Assembly (NCBI GenBank): GCA_943787265.1
Contig: CALSLT010000009.1
Location: 326,356-390,355 of the forward strand
Direction: 5' to 3'
Length of the DNA stretch: 64,000 bases
From: an uncultured Planctomycetaceae bacterium
GTDB lineage: Bacteria > Planctomycetota > Planctomycetia > Planctomycetales > Planctomycetaceae
Shown: positions 9,007-19,169 of the stretch, piece after piece
Numbering within the stretch: the stretch's first letter is position 1
Layout: every line of letters starts with the position of its first letter
The notes under the pieces: generated by a model
Seen by the model: the letters and a program-made list of their open reading frames with translations, nothing else
What the model was told of the DNA's origin: nothing
Database searches by the model: none
Made by a program: the position numbers and the translations under genes

Positions 9007-9148
9007 CGACCCCGCGCCTGAGGAATTTTAAACAGCGGAGTTCTGAACCATCGGAATTCTGACGCCGACTGAAGACTGCTCGAAACGGCAGAACTCAGCC
9101 AGCAATCATCCCCGGCCGCGGAGCCACTCAATGCGACCTTCAAAAACA

Positions 9149-9187
9149 AAGCCTCATCCATAGCAATATGGATGAGGCTTTTCTTAT
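9149..9187. terminator. Strong bidirectional rho-independent terminator
   Basis: A perfect 13-bp stem: AAGCCTCATCCAT (9149-9161) and ATGGATGAGGCTT (9168-9180) around a 6-base loop. T-rich sequence follows on the plus strand and an A-rich run precedes it, so it can end both the sigma-factor transcript (plus) and the pilin-like transcript (minus). Confidence 0.85.
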
Positions 9188-9258
9188 TTCGAGGTCGCTG
9201 TCAAAGGCTGCCGCAAACAGCCGTCCGCGAAGTGACCTTATTTCGAAGTTACTTCAGC

Positions 9259-9729
9259 TCAGAGTTCCGATCCGCTGCAGACGTTGTCACGAGCAGCATC
9301 AGAAAACTGCTGGAACTGCTGAAGCTGAGCGGCGTCCAGACGCTGAATTACTTGCCCAGTAAACTCACTTCGGGCGGTCTGCGACTGCATTAACTGAATG
9401 TCAAGCTGGGCTTTTGCCGCCTGGGCTGAGGGCTGTGAAAATGACGAACCGTGTGTCCCGGAATATCCCCCGGATCCACTACTGAAGCTGCTCGCACTTT
9501 GCCCGCCACCGGTTGAGCCACCGAACGATGTCCGGAATCCAGGTGCCGAGAAGCTCTGATCAAAGCTACGAAAAGCTTTGCTCATATCTCCAAGTTCGCC
9601 GTTCACCGCGGTCGCCATAGTGCCAACGCCGGCAGTCATTGCGAGGACGCCCATCGTCCCGAGCATTACCGTCTCGGCCGACATGACGACGCCTAGTTCG
9701 TCCGCCCACAATCTCTTCAGAATCTTCAT
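9259..9729 (-). CDS. Flp-pilin-like small membrane protein with Ser/Gly-rich tail
   Basis: Starts at ATG 9729, 8 bases behind a good AGGAGA ribosome-binding site; the frame extends further upstream but without protein-like content. The N-terminus MKILKRLWADELGVVMSAE plus hydrophobic TVMLGTMGVLAMTAGVGTMA resembles type IVb (Flp) prepilins: short basic leader, Gly, then a membrane helix with an early Glu. The tail (residues 55-156) is Ser/Gly-rich then helical and Gln-rich. Two shorter relatives with the same N-terminal layout are at 62550 and 62949. Assembly as a pilin is inferred; no prepilin peptidase or Tad genes are nearby. Confidence 0.75.
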   Translation of the reverse strand: MKILKRLWADELGVVMSAETVMLGTMGVLAMTAGVGTMATAVNGELGDMSKAFRSFDQSFSAPGFRTSFGGSTGGGQSASSFSSGSGGYSGTHGSSFSQPSAQAAKAQLDIQLMQSQTARSEFTGQVIQRLDAAQLQQFQQFSDAARDNVCSGSEL

Positions 9730-10038
9730 TGCCTGTCTCCTGGTATCTCTCTCACAAGATGTCTCTCTGTCGCCGCCACGAGCAAACGACGAAGTTAAAA
9801 TAGGAGAAATAGGAATTGTAGTCAATATATGGTTCGTGCTGATTTTGCGGATTGTCAGGATTCGCGCGGCAGCGAATCTGAAGGAAGGACTCGGCAATGT
9901 GTTGCCTGACGTAGCGACACTTGCCGATGTGATTTGCAAACGCCATGATCGGGAACGAAACAAACTGTTCCGCCAAAGGCACTTGCGGAAGAAACTGTCT
10001 GCCCTGAGATTTGAGTTCGATTCCCGAAAGGCTCACCC
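9730..10038. other. Divergent intergenic region between pilin-like gene and MFS permease
   Basis: About 310 bases, noticeably A/T-richer around 9790-9850 than the flanking genes, as expected for a two-way promoter region. The AGGAGA ribosome-binding site of the pilin-like gene lies at its left end (minus strand). No convincing operator repeat was found. Confidence 0.4.
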
Positions 10039-11406
10039 ATGCTGACCATCAGACTCTTCACGATGATGTTCATTCAGTTCTTCATCTGGGGAGCGTGGTA
10101 CGTGACCGCGCCGCGAGCCCTGACTCCGCTTGGCTTTACTGGAGCCGACTTCGGCTGGACCTACTCCGTAGGCCCCATCGCCGGGCTGATCTCGCCATTT
10201 TTCGTGGGGATGATCGCCGACCGATTCTTCGCGACCGAGCGCGTTCTGGCACTCATGCACCTTCTAGGCGGAGCGGCAATGTTCGCAGCTTTGCAAATGA
10301 TGGGGGGCGAGAGCCCATCGCCTGACGCCATCAACTTCATGTTCTTCCTGCACATGTTCTGCTACTACCCGACGCTGGCGTTGACCAACAGCCTGGCGAT
10401 GCACAGCGTGACGGATTCGGAGAAGCAATTTCCAATCATTCGGGTCGGCGGCACGATTGGCTGGATTGCTGCTGGTCTTGTTCTGAGCTCGCAAGGTTGG
10501 GGGGGGGACACCATGATGTTCCAGCTCGCGGCCTACGCGAGCATCGCTCTGGGGTTTTACAGTCTGACGCTTCCTCACACGCCCCCACCGGCAAAAGGCC
10601 AGAAATTTGCGGCAAGAGACGCTTTAGGGCTGGATGCCTTTGTCCTGTTGAAGAATCCGTCATACTTGGTCTTCATCGTCTGCTCATTCTTGATCTGCAT
10701 CCCACTGGCGTTTTACTACCAGATGGCGGAAAGAACTCTGGTTGCCGGAAACGTTGCTGATACCGCCTTTAAGATGACTTTCGGGCAGATGTCCGAAATC
10801 ATTTTCATGCTCCTGATGCCGTTCTTCTTTAAGCGGCTGGGAGTAAAGATGATGCTTTTGGTCGCGATGGCGACGTGGGTCGCCCGGTACGTGCTATTCG
10901 CAATCGGCACACCTGACCATGTCACCTGGATGCTGCTGCTCGGCGTGACAGTTCACGGAATCTGCTACGATTTCTTCTTCGTTACCGGCCAAATCTACAC
11001 GGACCAGATTGCTCCAAAAGCGGTCCGCAGCCAGGCACAGGGGCTGCTCGTTCTATTCACGCTTGGCCTCGGCATGATGATTGGTGCGCAGGTGGCGGGC
11101 AGAGTCGAGGCTCATTACACGCCTCCTGAGACGAAGCAGCTCAACGATGAAGCAACCGCACTAGTGGACTCAATTACCGATGACATGTCAGATGAGGAAA
11201 AGAAGCCAATCGAAGACAAGGCTGATGCACTCAAGTTGTCAGCGCTTCAAAAAATCGACTGGAAAGGAATCTGGATGATTCCAGCTGGGGCCGCGGCTGT
11301 CGTCATGGTGATCTTCTTCGTCCTGTTTAAGGATGATCGACGGCAGGCCGGGCCGGAAGAAGAGGCAGTTAGCGACGGGCCGGAGCAAACTCCGGAAGCT
11401 GGTTAA
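10039..11406 (+). CDS. MFS transporter, nucleoside:H+ symporter (NupG/XapB) type
   Basis: A 455-residue inner-membrane permease with about 12 hydrophobic segments. The opening RLFTMMFIQFFIWGAWYVT and the next block IAGLISPFFVGMIADRFF match the nucleoside:H+ symporter branch of the major facilitator superfamily, as does GVTVHGICYDFFFVTGQIYTD in the second half. An insert with a charged helix (about residues 375-410, DDMSDEEKKPIEDKADALK) precedes the last membrane segment and is longer than in NupG. Substrate is inferred from family only. Confidence 0.85.
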   Translation: MLTIRLFTMMFIQFFIWGAWYVTAPRALTPLGFTGADFGWTYSVGPIAGLISPFFVGMIADRFFATERVLALMHLLGGAAMFAALQMMGGESPSPDAINFMFFLHMFCYYPTLALTNSLAMHSVTDSEKQFPIIRVGGTIGWIAAGLVLSSQGWGGDTMMFQLAAYASIALGFYSLTLPHTPPPAKGQKFAARDALGLDAFVLLKNPSYLVFIVCSFLICIPLAFYYQMAERTLVAGNVADTAFKMTFGQMSEIIFMLLMPFFFKRLGVKMMLLVAMATWVARYVLFAIGTPDHVTWMLLLGVTVHGICYDFFFVTGQIYTDQIAPKAVRSQAQGLLVLFTLGLGMMIGAQVAGRVEAHYTPPETKQLNDEATALVDSITDDMSDEEKKPIEDKADALKLSALQKIDWKGIWMIPAGAAAVVMVIFFVLFKDDRRQAGPEEEAVSDGPEQTPEAG

Positions 11407-11731
11407 TTGTCAGGCATCGGTGCCTCTAAACAATTTCTGACCAACTCTACGGCTTGGGTTGCGCGCACTCAGGCACGCTCGATGGCTCAAATTCGTCGTC
11501 ACATGAGGGCGATCCGACTCCATCTGCCCAGTGTCGAAAGGCTGCTTCGACACCCTAAGCGGCGCCCGTTCGGCGCAGCGCCGAACTGGAATTCTTGAGG
11601 ATTTCAGCGCAGGAAGGTTAGTAGGAACAATAGGTTACGTTGTCGGCGCTTTTGTCGGCGCTTTTGATTGGCTCGGTTCGTGCATAGGTGTCCCAGTCAC
11701 CTCACTGATTCCTTTCCGGGATGCACCACCA

Positions 11732-12391
11732 ATGAGTGATCAACTGTTACTTCTGGGCGACTCTGTAACCGTCGGAACCGGCTTCAGCGGAGTCGATGAC
11801 GAGAGCTGCTATGTGGCACTTCTGAAGGCCGAGTTGCAGTGTGCCGGTGCTCGAATGAACATTCGGGCCAGTGCCTTGGACGGTGCCGACACGGGGTACG
11901 CTCTCCGCAGATTCGACCGAATGGTGGCCCGGCTCTCTCCTGATGTGATTGTGATTTCGCTCGGGCTGAACGACGCCCGGCCGCCTGGCAGTCGAAGCCG
12001 CAATTCACCAACCGGTTATGCCAGGAACCTTGAGCGACTGACGGAGAAATCGCTCGCGATCGATGTCCGGCCAGTGCTGTGCACGCCTCCGCCTCGCCTT
12101 GACGTTTTCGAAGACGGACAGCCAGCCTGGAAGACGATGCACCCCTACGCTGAAGCCGCCCGGGGTGTCGCCGAGAAGTACAACCTTCCGCTGATTGAGC
12201 TGTTTGACGAATTCGTCTCTCGAGAGGACTTGGAATCGCTGCTGCCAGACCGCCTGCATCCAGGCCGGGCGGGGCATGAAATCATTGCTCGACAGTTTGC
12301 CAGAACTCTGGTCCCATTCTGCACGGGACGAGAACTGGAAGGTCAGCCATCGCGACGTGGTCAGAACTTTGAATTCCTGACTGCTGATTAG
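11732..12391 (+). CDS. SGNH/GDSL hydrolase (esterase-like)
   Basis: A cytoplasmic SGNH-fold hydrolase of about 219 residues. Block I is LLLLGDSVTVGTGF with nucleophilic Ser, block II has the Gly in DGADTG, block III is SLGLNDARP, and block V is DRLHPGRAGH with the Asp-x-x-His pair intact. I chose ATG at 11732 because block I then sits at the N-terminus as usual. The frame is open back to 11531, and that stretch (with a tandem 12-base repeat near 11641-11664) could encode a hydrophobic leader if an earlier start is used. Substrate unknown. Followed by a strong terminator. Confidence 0.8.
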   Translation: MSDQLLLLGDSVTVGTGFSGVDDESCYVALLKAELQCAGARMNIRASALDGADTGYALRRFDRMVARLSPDVIVISLGLNDARPPGSRSRNSPTGYARNLERLTEKSLAIDVRPVLCTPPPRLDVFEDGQPAWKTMHPYAEAARGVAEKYNLPLIELFDEFVSREDLESLLPDRLHPGRAGHEIIARQFARTLVPFCTGRELEGQPSRRGQNFEFLTAD

Positions 12392-12445
12392 AAATTCGCA
12401 GCGACGATCGTGTCGTTTGCGGGGCCGCATCCAGAGCCAATCAGA

Positions 12446-12478
12446 AAGAGCTCGCAGTTCACTGCGAGCTCTTTTCTA
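12446..12478 (+). terminator. Rho-independent terminator
   Basis: A perfect 12-bp stem (12446-12457 AAGAGCTCGCAG with 12462-12473 CTGCGAGCTCTT) around a TTCA loop, followed by a T-rich tract. It ends the SGNH hydrolase transcript. Confidence 0.85.
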
Positions 12479-12596
12479 TTTCTATACGGATGCAATCAGG
12501 ATGCCTGAAAGTCAGTCACGGTTTGATCCTGTAGCCGGTGGTGGCTAAAAATTCGTTCGGCAAAGTCTCAGCGGTCTTATTGGCAGGGAGTTCGGA

Positions 12597-13554
12597 ATGT
12601 CTCGATTTCTGATCGGCGTGTGTGTACTCGGCCAATTGCTTATCACTGTTGAGCGAGGCCTTGTTGCCGAAGAGCCACCCGTGAATCGTGACTTGGTAAA
12701 GGTGGCCGCGGTTCAGATAAACGGTTACGACAAAGGCGAGCTTCGACGAGACGGCTACCAGCCCGAAGACAGCTTCGTGCCGTATATCGATCGCGCGGGA
12801 AAAGACGGTGCTCAGTTGGTGGTTTTTTCCGGAGTACGTCCTCGGGCATATTTCTGTGCCGGGGCCGGAGACGGCAAAGATTTCCGCAGCTGCAAAAGTA
12901 AACTCGATCTATGTTGCCGTTGGCTGCTGGGAAGTTTTCGTGGACGAGACATTCGCAAACACGATTTTGGTCTTTGGTCGCGACGGCGAGATTGTCGGGA
13001 AGTATCGCAAGACTCATCCTGCGATCGACAATTTCGACGGAAGCCCGCCGTGGGCTCGTCCGCCGGCTGGGAAGACCAGAGAGTGGATGTTGAAGAACGA
13101 TCCTGAGTGGATCATGGAAGCCGGCCAGGCACTGCCAGTTTTTGAATTTGACTTTGGTAAGGTTGGAATCCTGACCTGTTACGATGGTTGGTTTCCTGAA
13201 CCTGCTCGAGTGCTGTCACTTAAAGGGGCGGAGTTGATCCTTTGGATGAATGGCCGTGGCGGGGCCGTGGAAGATTACATTGTCAGGTCGACGATGTTTC
13301 AGAGTCACGTGGCGATGATCGCGACGAACCAGGCCTATGGCAGTGGGACGATGATTGGCGACAACGCTCGATCGAAAACAGGATTGCTGGCTCGGTGCCC
13401 GGACAAGACAGAGTCGTACATTTCGGCCACGATTAATCTGAAGCGAATACGTCAGGCCAGAGCTTCAAGTCGCAATTTTCAGCAGCGCCGACCAGACCTT
13501 TATGGAACCTTGGTCGCCCCGAAAGATTCGTTGAATCCAGCGGGACTTCGCTGA
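12597..13554 (+). CDS. Carbon-nitrogen hydrolase (nitrilase family), frameshifted at 12823-12828
   Basis: Hydrolyses a C-N bond (amide or nitrile); substrate unknown. Frame one (12597 on) gives a likely signal peptide, FLIGVCVLGQLLITVERGLVAEE, then LVKVAAVQINGY and DGAQLVVF. Frame two continues PEYVLGHISVPG to 13554. Joining the frames by removing one T from the six-T run at 12823-12828 yields LVVFPEYVLG and restores the whole family order: catalytic Glu in PEY, Lys in KYRKTHPAI, Cys in ILTCYDGWFPEPAR. All three catalytic residues are therefore present, which argues for a base-calling error rather than a pseudogene. The signal peptide suggests export. Start ATG 12597 follows GGGAG. Confidence 0.8.
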
Positions 13555-13566
13555 AGACGCCGGTCG

Positions 13567-16500
13567 TTAACTCTCAGTCGCTGTGACTGCCTTTGTTAGA
13601 CGATCGCGAAGTTTTGGCATCAGCCCGTAAGAAGCTGCCAACAGTTTAATCGGGTGGACGGTTTCGACCGGCGAATCCTGCTGCATCTGGAGTCGGCAAC
13701 TGCTGCACTCGGTTGCGCCTAGAATGAAGTCCGGCGACTGCATTTCGTCGACCAATGGCTGACCGATTTCGAGCGAGAGGTCGAAGTTCTCTCGGGTCAG
13801 GCCAAACGTTCCCGCCATGCCGGAGCAGCCTTTGTCGAGAGTCCGCACGTCGAGTTCGGGAATCTGGTCGAGCAGTTCGCGGAGTGGTCGACCTGATTGA
13901 AGTGCTCGCAGGTGGCATGGCTCGTGATAACCGATTCGTAATGGAAGCGGCGAGAAGTCTTTCTTGAGGCGGCCCTTCTGAAACAGTTCCTGAAGATAGG
14001 AGCCAGCTTCGATGGCCAGGCCGGAAATCAGTCGCGTATCCGGATGCTCGACCAGCATCGGATAATCTTCTTTTAAGCAAAGTGCCGCGGCCGGCTCTGT
14101 GCAGACAATCGGCAGCCCTTCGCGGGCCATAGACGCCAGTTCTCGGACGTTTGCTTCGGCGATTCGGCGAGCGGCGTTCAAGTCGCCAGTTGAGACCATC
14201 GCCATTCCCGATCCAACCTGGCCAGCCCGGAACGTGGACTCGGATTCCGTGATGTTTCATCACCGAAATGAATGCGGCTGCCAGTTCCGGGTCGTGATAA
14301 TTCGCGAAGTGGTCAACGAAGTAAACGATGGCTTCCTGCCGCGGAGTTGGCGTTGAATCGGTTACATCCGCAGGCAACGTTGAGAGGTACGGTCGTGGAG
14401 CAAACTCCGGCAACTTGCGGTCGCGATGGATTTTGATCGTTTTTTCCATCAGCCAGCGAGCGGCGCGGTTGTTGAGCAACGGGTTCGTCAGCCATGAAGT
14501 TTTTACAGCCAAGCTCGCCGAAGAAGTGAGCTCGTGAAAGGAACCACGATGCTCGATCGGTGCCGGATGCCTCTCCCGCCTGAGCCTTCGCCTCGATCAT
14601 CAAATGTGGAATTCGTACGTTGGTCGGGCATTCGACTTCGCACTGTCGGCAATTGAAACAGAGCGATGCCAGTTTCTGGAATTCAGGCGACGATCGAGTC
14701 GCCGGATCTGCCGCTCCGCTGACAAGGCTTCGCATGACGTTGGCTTTGGATCGCGGGCTGGGACTCTTCGGAAGGATCGTTTCGGAAGAACGGGCACATG
14801 CGCAGTTCTTCCTGCTGGGTTCGGCAGCCGCCGCAGCCGTTACATGACTCTGCGGCGACTGAGAGTTCTTCTGGCGACCAGTTGAGCTGTAGTTGGACAA
14901 GTCCGTTTTCCGGAATGAAGCCGTTTTCGTCGACGAGCTCCGGGGCGAAATTTTTTCGATGGGCAGAGTTTCGTCTTCAGTGACGATCTTGCCAGGGTTC
15001 ATCAGGTTGTGCGGGGTCGAAGATGTCTTTGACCTGCCGGAACACTGAGTACAACGGGCCGTACTGTTTGTCGACATACGCCGACCGTGATAGTCCGTCA
15101 CCATGTTCGCCGCTGATGGTTCCTCCGAGCGAAGTCGCAACGTCATTGAAGTCTCGAATCAGTGCATCGAGCCGCGGCCCGTCCTTTCGTTGAGGCATGC
15201 TCATGAACGGTCGCATGTGAATCTGCCCGGGACGCCGCATGCGAGTACAAAGACGCCGTGACATCGTGCTTGTGCAGCGTCTGCTGAATTCGAACGAAGA
15301 ACTCCTGCAGGGCTTCGGGGGGAACAGCAACGTCCTCGATGAAGGGCAACGGCCGAGTCCCGCCACGCATTCGAGCGAGCAGGCTGACGACTCGATGAGG
15401 CAGCTCCCACAGAAACTCGACGCCGTCAAAGTCCCATGCTTCAATTGCGACCACGACGTCTGAGTGCTGGGCCTTGACCGCCGAGATTGCCATGTCGATC
15501 CGGTCACGAGCTTGCTGTTCGCTGTAGCCGGTTTGCTCGATGAGAAGGCCGGCTTCTGCCGTTGGTGGGATGAAGTTTTTCGAATCGCGAATCGTTCTCG
15601 CGGCCGAGCATCAGCAGACGTCGATCAAGCAGGTCACAGGCGCTCGGCTGTTGCGACGTGACGGCTAGCACGGAGTCGATGGCGTCTTCCATCTTGCCGA
15701 AAAGCAAAAGTGCGACACTTCGAAATTCTGGCAGTGGCGACGTGTTTAACGTCAGTTCGGTCATCAAGCCGGAGCGTGCCCTCGGAGCCGGCAATCAGTC
15801 GTGGAATATTAACGATGCCGTTGTTTCTCACGCCGCGAAGATAATACCCACTGGTGTTTCGAATGAGCTGAGGCTGGTGTTCTCGGATGAGTTCATGATT
15901 GTCTTCAAGAAGCTTTGACAGCCGGCGCTGACGATTTCACGTTTTGCCGTCGCGGCTGCAATGGAGCGATCCTCTGCACCGTCGTCTGGTTCGACAAAAC
16001 TGGCGACCATTGGCTGAGTGGACGGCAGCTCCACGTTGAAAGTCGAGCGACTCCTTGCCGAAGTACAGCAGGTGCCCTCCAGCGACGGCCATCTCCAGGC
16101 TGATAACGTGGTCTCGCGTTTTGAGCCGACTCGCACAGCACGCGAACCGGCTGAATCGACTGCAACCATACCGCCGAGTGTTGTGACATCTGCGGTGGAC
16201 GGGTCCGGAGGAAAGTATCGCCCTTGCTTTCGCAGTTCACGATTCAGTTGTGACAGAACGATGCCCGGTTGAACCGTGACTGACGACTCGCTCTCCAGAA
16301 CGATTTCGTTCATGTATCGTGAGAAGTCGACAATCAATCCAGAGCCGAGTGCCGCGCCGGTCACGCTGGTACCGGCTCCGCGAGCTATTAGCGGGAGGTC
16401 GGTTTCGCTGGCCGTACCGAGTCAGCGTTGCGACATCTTCGGCGTCTCGCGGGAAACGCGACTCCCAGCGGTTTGACTTCGAACAGGCTGGCGTCGGATG

Positions 16501-16595
16501 CGTACATCGCGACGGCGACGTCGTCGCAGCGCAGGTCACCATTGAAGTCCCCCGAGAGGTCTTCGATGATGCGTCCGTTGCTGCTGCTCGTCCAA
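13567..16595 (-). pseudogene. FAD-linked oxidase / FeS oxidoreductase of YdiJ type, about 13 frameshifts
   Basis: Read across frames this is one protein of about 1,000 residues, the length of YdiJ-type D-2-hydroxyacid (D-2-hydroxyglutarate or D-lactate) dehydrogenases. N-terminal FAD domain: DLRCDDVAVAMYASDASLFE, LIARGAGTSVTGAALGSG, TLGGMVAVDSAGSR, IPRLIAGSEGTL. Middle: GTISGEHGDGLSRS and HNLMNPGKIV. FeS part: ESCNGCGGCR and CFNCRQCEVECPTN. C-terminal CCG-type domain: IGYHEPCHLRAL, DKGCSGMAGTFG, GATECSSCR. Frame breaks lie near 16452, 16412, 16113, 16040, 15923, 15771, 15578, 15230, 15014, 14943, 14748, 14502 and 14221. Eleven are healed by removing one base, usually from a short homopolymer; two need the opposite change. 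All functional motifs survive, so sequence error is likelier than decay. Start uncertain (TTG 16595 gives LDEQQQR). Confidence 0.75.
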
Positions 16596-16845
16596 GATTA
16601 TGAATCCTGCGGGACTTGCTCACCGGATATGTGCGGACCGGAGAGATGCGAGTCGCGATCAGAGTCTTCGTTAAAATGAAAACGGCCATCGCCTTTGATA
16701 TTTGACATCAGAATGGCGCATCATGAGCCGCACCAGGGTGTTCCGCAAGCAGCCAGGGCACTGGGCGGGATGGAACTATGACCCCCGGCTATCGCTCGGC
16801 AAGTCGTCGCAAATTCATAAATACCGATGAGAATCTGCATCCAAA

Positions 16846-17142
16846 ATGAACGATCCGCGAGACTACTCAGCTTTCGTGACATTCAGCAATCTTGGTGTGC
16901 TGCTGCTCGGCGTGAGCCTGCTCGGCATTCTGATTCACACGAAGCCGTTGCGTCGGGTGACGTCGGTCGGTGTTGGGCTTCTCGGAATAATGTTGATCGC
17001 TCAAGGCGGAGTATTGTTTCACCGCTCTCAGCTTTCGGTGCGAGGCTCAATCGTGCTGGCGGCAATCGTTGTCGCTTCGTGTCTGTTGCGGAGATTCCGG
17101 CTGCCAGTTTCACCGCCTGAGGGGAAACGGCCCACTCCGTAG
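16846..17142 (+). CDS. Small membrane protein, unknown function
   Basis: A 98-residue protein with three hydrophobic segments: FSNLGVLLLGVSLLGILIH (about 13-31), SVGVGLLGIMLIAQGGVLF (about 40-58) and SIVLAAIVVASCLL (about 68-81), ending in a basic Pro-rich tail. The layout faintly recalls NuoK/MnhC-type subunits, but the conserved Glu residues of NuoK are not seen, so no assignment is made. It stands alone, divergent from the YdiJ-like gene. Confidence 0.55.
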   Translation: MNDPRDYSAFVTFSNLGVLLLGVSLLGILIHTKPLRRVTSVGVGLLGIMLIAQGGVLFHRSQLSVRGSIVLAAIVVASCLLRRFRLPVSPPEGKRPTP

Positions 17143-17458
17143 CGCTGTCCGGAGAGAGACACGTCGTATGTCAGCGAGGCAGTACGACCAGCATCTGGGA
17201 GGGATTCCCGGACTGACGGACTGTGCCCGCGATGCTCGTTCGATTGAGGTCTGACACTCACTGGTTATGCCGATTAGGTAATGTCGGATATGTCGACTGC
17301 ACCGGTCGGATGCAATTTCGCGTTCCGGTTCCGCGGCTTCTTACGATGGACACAATCGTAAGCCGAAGAGTGAACTGGCGGCTCTGCAAGCGTTCGGTGT
17401 CAACCCAGAACAGCCATTGGTGATTCTCTTCAGTGCCCTGCCGGGCAAGGCGACAACT
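17143..17458. other. Intergenic gap before the alginate-export-like gene
   Basis: About 315 bases without a convincing gene. Short frames on both strands lack protein-like composition. It should hold the promoter for the barrel protein at 17459; no clear consensus was recognised. Confidence 0.4.
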
Positions 17459-19072
17459 ATGAAACGTTTATTCTCATTCAGCGTTTTTGCGGCAACTCTT
17501 GCTGTTGCGAGCTTCAACGCTCAGGCAACGGAACCAAGCGTATTTCAGGTCTCGGAAAGCTCCGTCGTATCGGCGGCCGCAGAGTCGGCTGAAGCCACGA
17601 TTGAGCAGTTTCACGGTCAGCAGACAAGTTTCATCAGCTCGCTCTCTGAAACGCCTGCCTGCGGAGCTAGAAGTTGCGGAGCGGGAGACCGAACACTCTC
17701 TCAAGCATGCGATGGCGGAAGTGCTGACTCACTTAGTGGCTGTCCGTTATTCAGCGATGAGCCGCTACTTGGCTTTCTAAAGAATCAGCCGATCGGCGAT
17801 TGCTGGACGGTCTCCGTCGGTGGTCAGTTGCGTTATCGATACATGAATGAGGATAACCGGCTTCGTCCAGGCGGCCCCGGCAAGAGCACTTACGACCTCT
17901 GGCGATTCACGCCGCACATCGAGCTGAAACGGGGTGATGCGTTTACCGCGTATGTCGAAGCCATCGACGCTTCGATCTTCAACGAAGAGCTTCCCGTCAC
18001 AGGGATCGACGAAAACCGATCGGACCTGCTGCAAATCTACGCTGACTTCAAGATTGCTGAAGGTGAAGAAGGGACTTTGCGAGGCCGTGTCGGTCGACAG
18101 TTTCTGAAATACGGATCGCAGCACCTTGTATCGCCTCTCGGATGGTCGAACACGTTTCGCAACTTCGAAGGCGCCAGGCTTTACTACTCATCGGCGGATT
18201 GGGACATCGATGCGTTCGCGACGCGACCAGTCAATGCCGCTGCTGGGAACATCTTCCGACCGACCTCAGCAGACCACGCTGATAAGAGTAAATGGTTCAG
18301 CGGCGTTTACGCCACCTGGAAAGGCACGAAGGACCAGAAGCTGGACCTCTACTGGATTTGGGCTGACGAAGACGAAGACATCAACGACAAGCTCAATCGG
18401 ATCGACGGCGATCGCCACACCATCGGTGCACGGTGGGAAGGTAAGCACGCCGTTAACGAATGCGATCGCGTCGTTGGAACCTGGAACGCGGAGCTCGAAG
18501 GAGCCTACCAGTTCGGAGAAGAATCATTCCGCGGCGGTATCGATCAGGACATTCAGGCCGGTTTCGTGTCCGCTGTTCTGGGCCACACGTGGAACGCCGT
18601 TGCGTGGACTCCGTCAGTGAAAGGTGTCTTCTGGTACGGCTCAGGCGACGACGATCCGACCGACGGCGATAACAATACTGTCAGCACGCTGTACCCGCTT
18701 GGGCACGCTCACTGGGGGATTATCGATAACCTCAACGGGCAAAACCTGCTGGACTACAGCCTGCAGGGAAGCGTGAAGCCGAGCTCAAAGCTGACAGTTG
18801 TGAGTGCTCTGCACTGGTTTGAGAAAGCGGAAAGCGCCGACCCGATTTACAACGTGGCCGGTGCACCGTTCCCGAATCCGGCCGCTCCTGGAACTTCCGA
18901 CAAAGACATCGGGACGGAGATCGACATCATCGCCACTTACCAGGCGACTAAGAACCTGCAACTTCAAGCTGGCTACAGCTGGTTCTTTTACGGAGACGCC
19001 GTAACGAATGACGCGGCCATCAATCGCAGCGACGCTGATTTCTTCTACTTCATGTCAACGTTGAACTTCTAA
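17459..19072 (+). CDS. Alginate-export-like outer membrane beta-barrel protein
   Basis: A predicted outer membrane channel. Start ATG 17459 gives a clean signal peptide, MKRLFSFSVFAATLAVASFN, cleaved after AQA. After a variable Cys-containing stretch (residues 70-105), the barrel domain starts at WTVSVGGQLRYRYMNED and runs to the C-terminus with alternating beta-strand patterns. Family-like blocks are LRGRVGRQFLKYGSQHLVSP and WSNTFRNFEGARLYY. The C-terminus ends in aromatic FYFMSTLNF, as barrel proteins do. The domain resembles the alginate export family (AlgE-like, Pfam alginate_exp); real substrate unknown. An earlier in-frame TTG at 17417 would precede the signal peptide and is unlikely. 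Confidence 0.8.
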   Translation: MKRLFSFSVFAATLAVASFNAQATEPSVFQVSESSVVSAAAESAEATIEQFHGQQTSFISSLSETPACGARSCGAGDRTLSQACDGGSADSLSGCPLFSDEPLLGFLKNQPIGDCWTVSVGGQLRYRYMNEDNRLRPGGPGKSTYDLWRFTPHIELKRGDAFTAYVEAIDASIFNEELPVTGIDENRSDLLQIYADFKIAEGEEGTLRGRVGRQFLKYGSQHLVSPLGWSNTFRNFEGARLYYSSADWDIDAFATRPVNAAAGNIFRPTSADHADKSKWFSGVYATWKGTKDQKLDLYWIWADEDEDINDKLNRIDGDRHTIGARWEGKHAVNECDRVVGTWNAELEGAYQFGEESFRGGIDQDIQAGFVSAVLGHTWNAVAWTPSVKGVFWYGSGDDDPTDGDNNTVSTLYPLGHAHWGIIDNLNGQNLLDYSLQGSVKPSSKLTVVSALHWFEKAESADPIYNVAGAPFPNPAAPGTSDKDIGTEIDIIATYQATKNLQLQAGYSWFFYGDAVTNDAAINRSDADFFYFMSTLNF

Positions 19073-19106
19073 ACGTTCCGGTTGCGGCGACGGAGAATCT
19101 GAATAG

Positions 19107-19146
19107 AAAAAGGGAGCAAGGCTTGTGTGCCGTGCTCCCTTTTTTG
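19107..19146. terminator. Strong rho-independent terminator
   Basis: A 12-bp perfect stem (19107-19118 with 19133-19144), GGGAGCA/TGCTCCC flanked by A and T runs, so it can act on both strands: ending the barrel gene (plus) and the pseudopilin gene (minus). Confidence 0.85.
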
Positions 19147-19169
19147 TTCGATTGCCAGGCCATATTCGG

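Noticed and set aside
13567..16689. Seven or more separate ORFs that could be called as individual genes
   Set aside because: They are successive pieces of one YdiJ-like protein in shifting frames; no piece is a complete domain protein on its own.
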